Positions 6,025-8,134 of a DNA stretch of 8,134 nucleotides are shown here, piece by piece (the first letter of the stretch is position 1; each line of letters opens with the position of its first letter). The DNA comes from Anaerolineales bacterium. Its GTDB lineage: Bacteria > Chloroflexota > Anaerolineae > Anaerolineales > Villigracilaceae. The notes under the pieces are model-generated. The model saw only the letters and a list, made by a program, of their open reading frames with translations, had not been told where the DNA came from and made no database searches. Where the stretch lies: positions 1-8,134 of the forward strand of contig JAICQC010000204.1 in NCBI GenBank assembly GCA_025938055.1, read 5' to 3'. Position numbers and translations under genes: made by a program.

Positions 6025-7182
6025 ATGTCATCTTTCGAGTTCGCCACAGCGAGCCGGATCATTTTCGGAGCGGGAAAACTAAATGAACTGGCGAAACAAT
6101 TCCCAGGAAATACGAAACGCCTGTTGTTTGTTCACGGAGCTTCATCAGATGCAATCCCGCATCTGCGAGAAATTCTTTTCACATCAGGTATACCGTTTAT
6201 AGAATTTCAGATCCACGGTGAACCGACGATCGAGGTGATCCGTGAAGGGGTAGAAACCGCGCGGGACTGTGATATGGTGGTCGGACTGGGCGGCGGGAGC
6301 GTCTTGGACACGGGCAAAGCAATTGCTGCGTTGGTGAACAATCTTGGCGATATATTTGACTACCTTGAAGTGGTCGGCAGGGGAAAACCACTTATCAACG
6401 CATCACTGCCTTACATTGCAATCCCCACAACTGCAGGCACGGGCGCCGAGGTGACACGCAACGCTGTGCTTGAGTCGACAGAGCATGGTGTAAAGATAAG
6501 CCTGCGTAGTCCTTCCATGCTGCCGCGCGTTGCGCTGGTGGACCCTGAGCTGACATATAGCCTGCCGCCCGAGGTCACGGCAACCTCCGGACTCGACGCG
6601 CTGACCCAATTGATCGAGCCGTTCGTGTCGGTCAAAGCGAACCCGATGACAGATGCCATTTGCCGCGAGGGACTCTCGTACGCGGCACAGTCGCTGCGCC
6701 GCGCCTACGAAAACGGGGCGGACAGGCAAGCGCGTGAAGGCATGGCAGTGGCAAGTCTATTTGGGGGGTTGGCGCTTGCCAATGCTGCGCTGGGAGCTGC
6801 GCACGGATTCGCTGGTCCGTTGGGTGGGATGCTGCACGCGCCGCACGGAGCGTTGTGCGCGCGCTTTTTGCCGCTGGTGATGGAAGCAAATATCATGGCA
6901 TTGGAAACGCGCCATCCGGAACATCCGGCGCTAGTGCGTTATGTAGAGATTGCACAGATCCTAACTGGCAAGAAAGAGGCAGTCACCCTGGACGGCGTTC
7001 GGTGGACGAGGGAACTGGTGGAGGAATTAAAGATCCCCCGGCTCTCCGCATATGGAATGCGACCGGGGGATTTCGCTTTGCGAGAAGCCATTCAGAAAAC
7101 ACAAAAGGCGAATAGTTTCAAGGGAAATCCAATTGTGCTGAGTGAACCAGAATTGACGATGATCCTGGAAAAAGCTCTGTAG
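6025..7182 (+). CDS. Iron-containing (group III) alcohol dehydrogenase family protein
   Basis: This is an NAD(P)-dependent oxidoreductase of the Fe-ADH / maleylacetate reductase superfamily, 385 residues, close to the usual length. The N-terminal dinucleotide-binding half has FEFATASRIIFGAGKL at the start, GGGSVLDTGKAIA (89-101) and PTTAGTGAEVTRNAVL (134-149). The C-terminal helical half holds the metal site: D191, Q195 (where classical members have His), H260 and H274. G264 stands where FucO has its conserved H267. The Q195 form, SGLDALTQLIEPF, is as I recall typical of one subfamily, so it need not mean loss of activity. ATG 6025 is preferred over an in-frame TTG at 6016 because GGAG (6018-6021) lies before the ATG, although the spacing of three bases is short. 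The partner gene is the ABM protein just upstream. Substrate unknown; a maleylacetate reductase-like or aldehyde-reducing role is possible. Confidence 0.88.
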   Translation: MSSFEFATASRIIFGAGKLNELAKQFPGNTKRLLFVHGASSDAIPHLREILFTSGIPFIEFQIHGEPTIEVIREGVETARDCDMVVGLGGGSVLDTGKAIAALVNNLGDIFDYLEVVGRGKPLINASLPYIAIPTTAGTGAEVTRNAVLESTEHGVKISLRSPSMLPRVALVDPELTYSLPPEVTATSGLDALTQLIEPFVSVKANPMTDAICREGLSYAAQSLRRAYENGADRQAREGMAVASLFGGLALANAALGAAHGFAGPLGGMLHAPHGALCARFLPLVMEANIMALETRHPEHPALVRYVEIAQILTGKKEAVTLDGVRWTRELVEELKIPRLSAYGMRPGDFALREAIQKTQKANSFKGNPIVLSEPELTMILEKAL

Positions 7183-8134
7183 CTACATCATCGGGTTTGA
7201 GGTGGCGCTGGCAGTCTTTAGAGCGGAACGGATCATGATGAATTCCGTGATGTTCTCAGAATTCACCAGCCCCACGAATTGCCCGCCATGCATCACCGGC
7301 AGCGTTTTCGCACCGGATTCCTGCAAACGCATCAGCACCGCCTCGACCATCTCGTGGGAATCCACGCTGGGCACGTTGTCGCGCATCACTTCGACAACCG
7401 GTACGCTCTGTCCTCGCTCAGAAAGCGCCCGGATCAGCGCATCGCGCTCCAGCACCCCGACCACCTTCCCATTCCCATCGACCACTGGAAAATCATGCTG
7501 TGAACCAGCCAGAAGCAAACCCACCACCTGAGATAGGGTGTCACGCGGCGAAAGCGTCTTGAAATCGGTCAGCATAGCGCGCGTAACGGGAATCCCGCTG
7601 AGCGAGTTCCTGACCTGTACCATGCTTGCTTCCTGCGAGGCACCTATCCATACGAAGAAGGCGATGAAGAGCAGGAACGGGTTACCAAACAAGCCAGCCA
7701 GCCCAAAGAGGAATGCCATGCCCTGACCGATATTGGCGGCGACCTGCGTCGCACGGACGTATTCCATGCGCATGGCAAGCAAAGCCCTGAGCACGCGACC
7801 TCCATCCATGGGGAATGCTGGCAGGAGGTTGAAGAGCACAAGCGTGATGTTCACCATCATGAGGCGCATCAGAAAAGAGCCGGAGGCAACACTCAGGTCC
7901 GTCAGTTGCCCCAGCCCGCCAGTTAGAAACAGATACGCAAACAGAATGGCGGCAATCACCACATTGACCGCAGGACCCATCAGGGCAACCCAGAGCTCCT
8001 CGATGGGTTTGTCCGGCATACGCTCGAGGCGCGCCACCCCACCGATCGGGTAGAGGGTAATGTCCCGGGTTTTGATGCCATACTTGCGCGCGGTGAGTGC
8101 GTGCCCGTACTCATGCAGCACAACAGATAAAAAG
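7183..8134 (-). CDS. Site-2 protease (peptidase M50) with two CBS domains, N-terminus outside window
   Basis: This is an intramembrane zinc metalloprotease of the kind that cleaves membrane-bound regulators such as anti-sigma factors. The frame is open to the right edge. Before the GTG codon at 8121 it continues as FLSV, so the true start and part of the first membrane span are outside. Counting from that GTG: HEYGH (H3, E4, H7) is the zinc motif, ITLYPIGGVARLERMP (21-36) is the conserved segment after it, and membrane spans lie near 45-67, 82-100 and 130-160. NLLPAFPMDGGRVLRA (98-113) supplies the third ligand D106. Two CBS domains follow at about 178-238 and 245-300 and may sense adenine nucleotides. 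The architecture is that of Rip3-type S2P proteins. All zinc ligands are present, so it should be active. Its stop codon abuts that of the convergent dehydrogenase gene. Confidence 0.92.
   Translation of the reverse strand, partial: FLSVVLHEYGHALTARKYGIKTRDITLYPIGGVARLERMPDKPIEELWVALMGPAVNVVIAAILFAYLFLTGGLGQLTDLSVASGSFLMRLMMVNITLVLFNLLPAFPMDGGRVLRALLAMRMEYVRATQVAANIGQGMAFLFGLAGLFGNPFLLFIAFFVWIGASQEASMVQVRNSLSGIPVTRAMLTDFKTLSPRDTLSQVVGLLLAGSQHDFPVVDGNGKVVGVLERDALIRALSERGQSVPVVEVMRDNVPSVDSHEMVEAVLMRLQESGAKTLPVMHGGQFVGLVNSENITEFIMIRSALKTASATSNPMM

Noticed and set aside
7158..7192. GATGAT ... ATCATC inverted repeat around the convergent stop codons as a bidirectional terminator
   Set aside because: Weak AT-rich 6-bp arms with a 23-base loop and no T-run on either strand.
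1..8134. CRISPR array, insertion sequence, tRNA or rRNA
   Set aside because: No spaced direct repeats, no transposase-like protein, no terminal inverted repeats, and no cloverleaf or rRNA-like stretch seen on either strand.

Overview
The window looks like ordinary chromosomal DNA from an anaerobic or facultative bacterium, most likely a Chloroflexota member of the Anaerolineae type. This placement is inferred from protein style and gene mix (System I cytochrome c maturation genes, a membrane HdrD-like Fe-S oxidoreductase, a secreted Cys-rich lytic transglycosylase, an M50 protease with CBS domains) and not from any marker gene. GC content is moderate, ribosome binding sites are of the GGAGG type, and three strong intrinsic terminators divide the region. 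I see no mobile element, CRISPR array, rRNA or tRNA.

Left part (1-1444): the 3' end of a cytochrome c maturation operon, with the tail of ccmB, a complete ccmC and a short ccmD-like membrane protein. It is closed by a perfect 9-bp hairpin with an 8-T tail. ccmE and ccmF do not follow. Next comes a secreted protein of about 551 residues (1447-3102) with a signal peptide, an N-terminal region of about 300 residues that I cannot assign, and a C-terminal lytic transglycosylase (SLT) domain. It has its own terminator at 3128-3159.

Middle (3260-5254): a 664-residue membrane Fe-S oxidoreductase with an N-terminal NarI-like cytochrome b membrane domain, two [4Fe-4S] ferredoxin motifs and two CCG (HdrB/HdrD-type) domains. 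This is the layout of proteins proposed to pass electrons from ETF or other cytosolic donors to menaquinone. A small conserved protein of unknown function (5345-5623) follows. Its doubled Shine-Dalgarno sequence can fold into a hairpin, and a terminator lies after the gene.

Right part (5708-8134): an ABM-fold monooxygenase-like protein is paired in a probable two-gene operon with an iron-type alcohol dehydrogenase whose metal site has Gln in place of one His. This operon meets head-on, with no bases between the two stop codons, a minus-strand site-2 protease with two CBS domains that runs off the right edge.

The genes do not form one system. The common thread is respiratory and redox metabolism (heme export for c-type cytochromes, a quinone-linked Fe-S oxidoreductase, a dehydrogenase) plus cell-envelope functions (transglycosylase, intramembrane protease). 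I found no convincing undescribed system. The items most worth checking are the oxidoreductase, the unusual transglycosylase, and the leader structures between genes.
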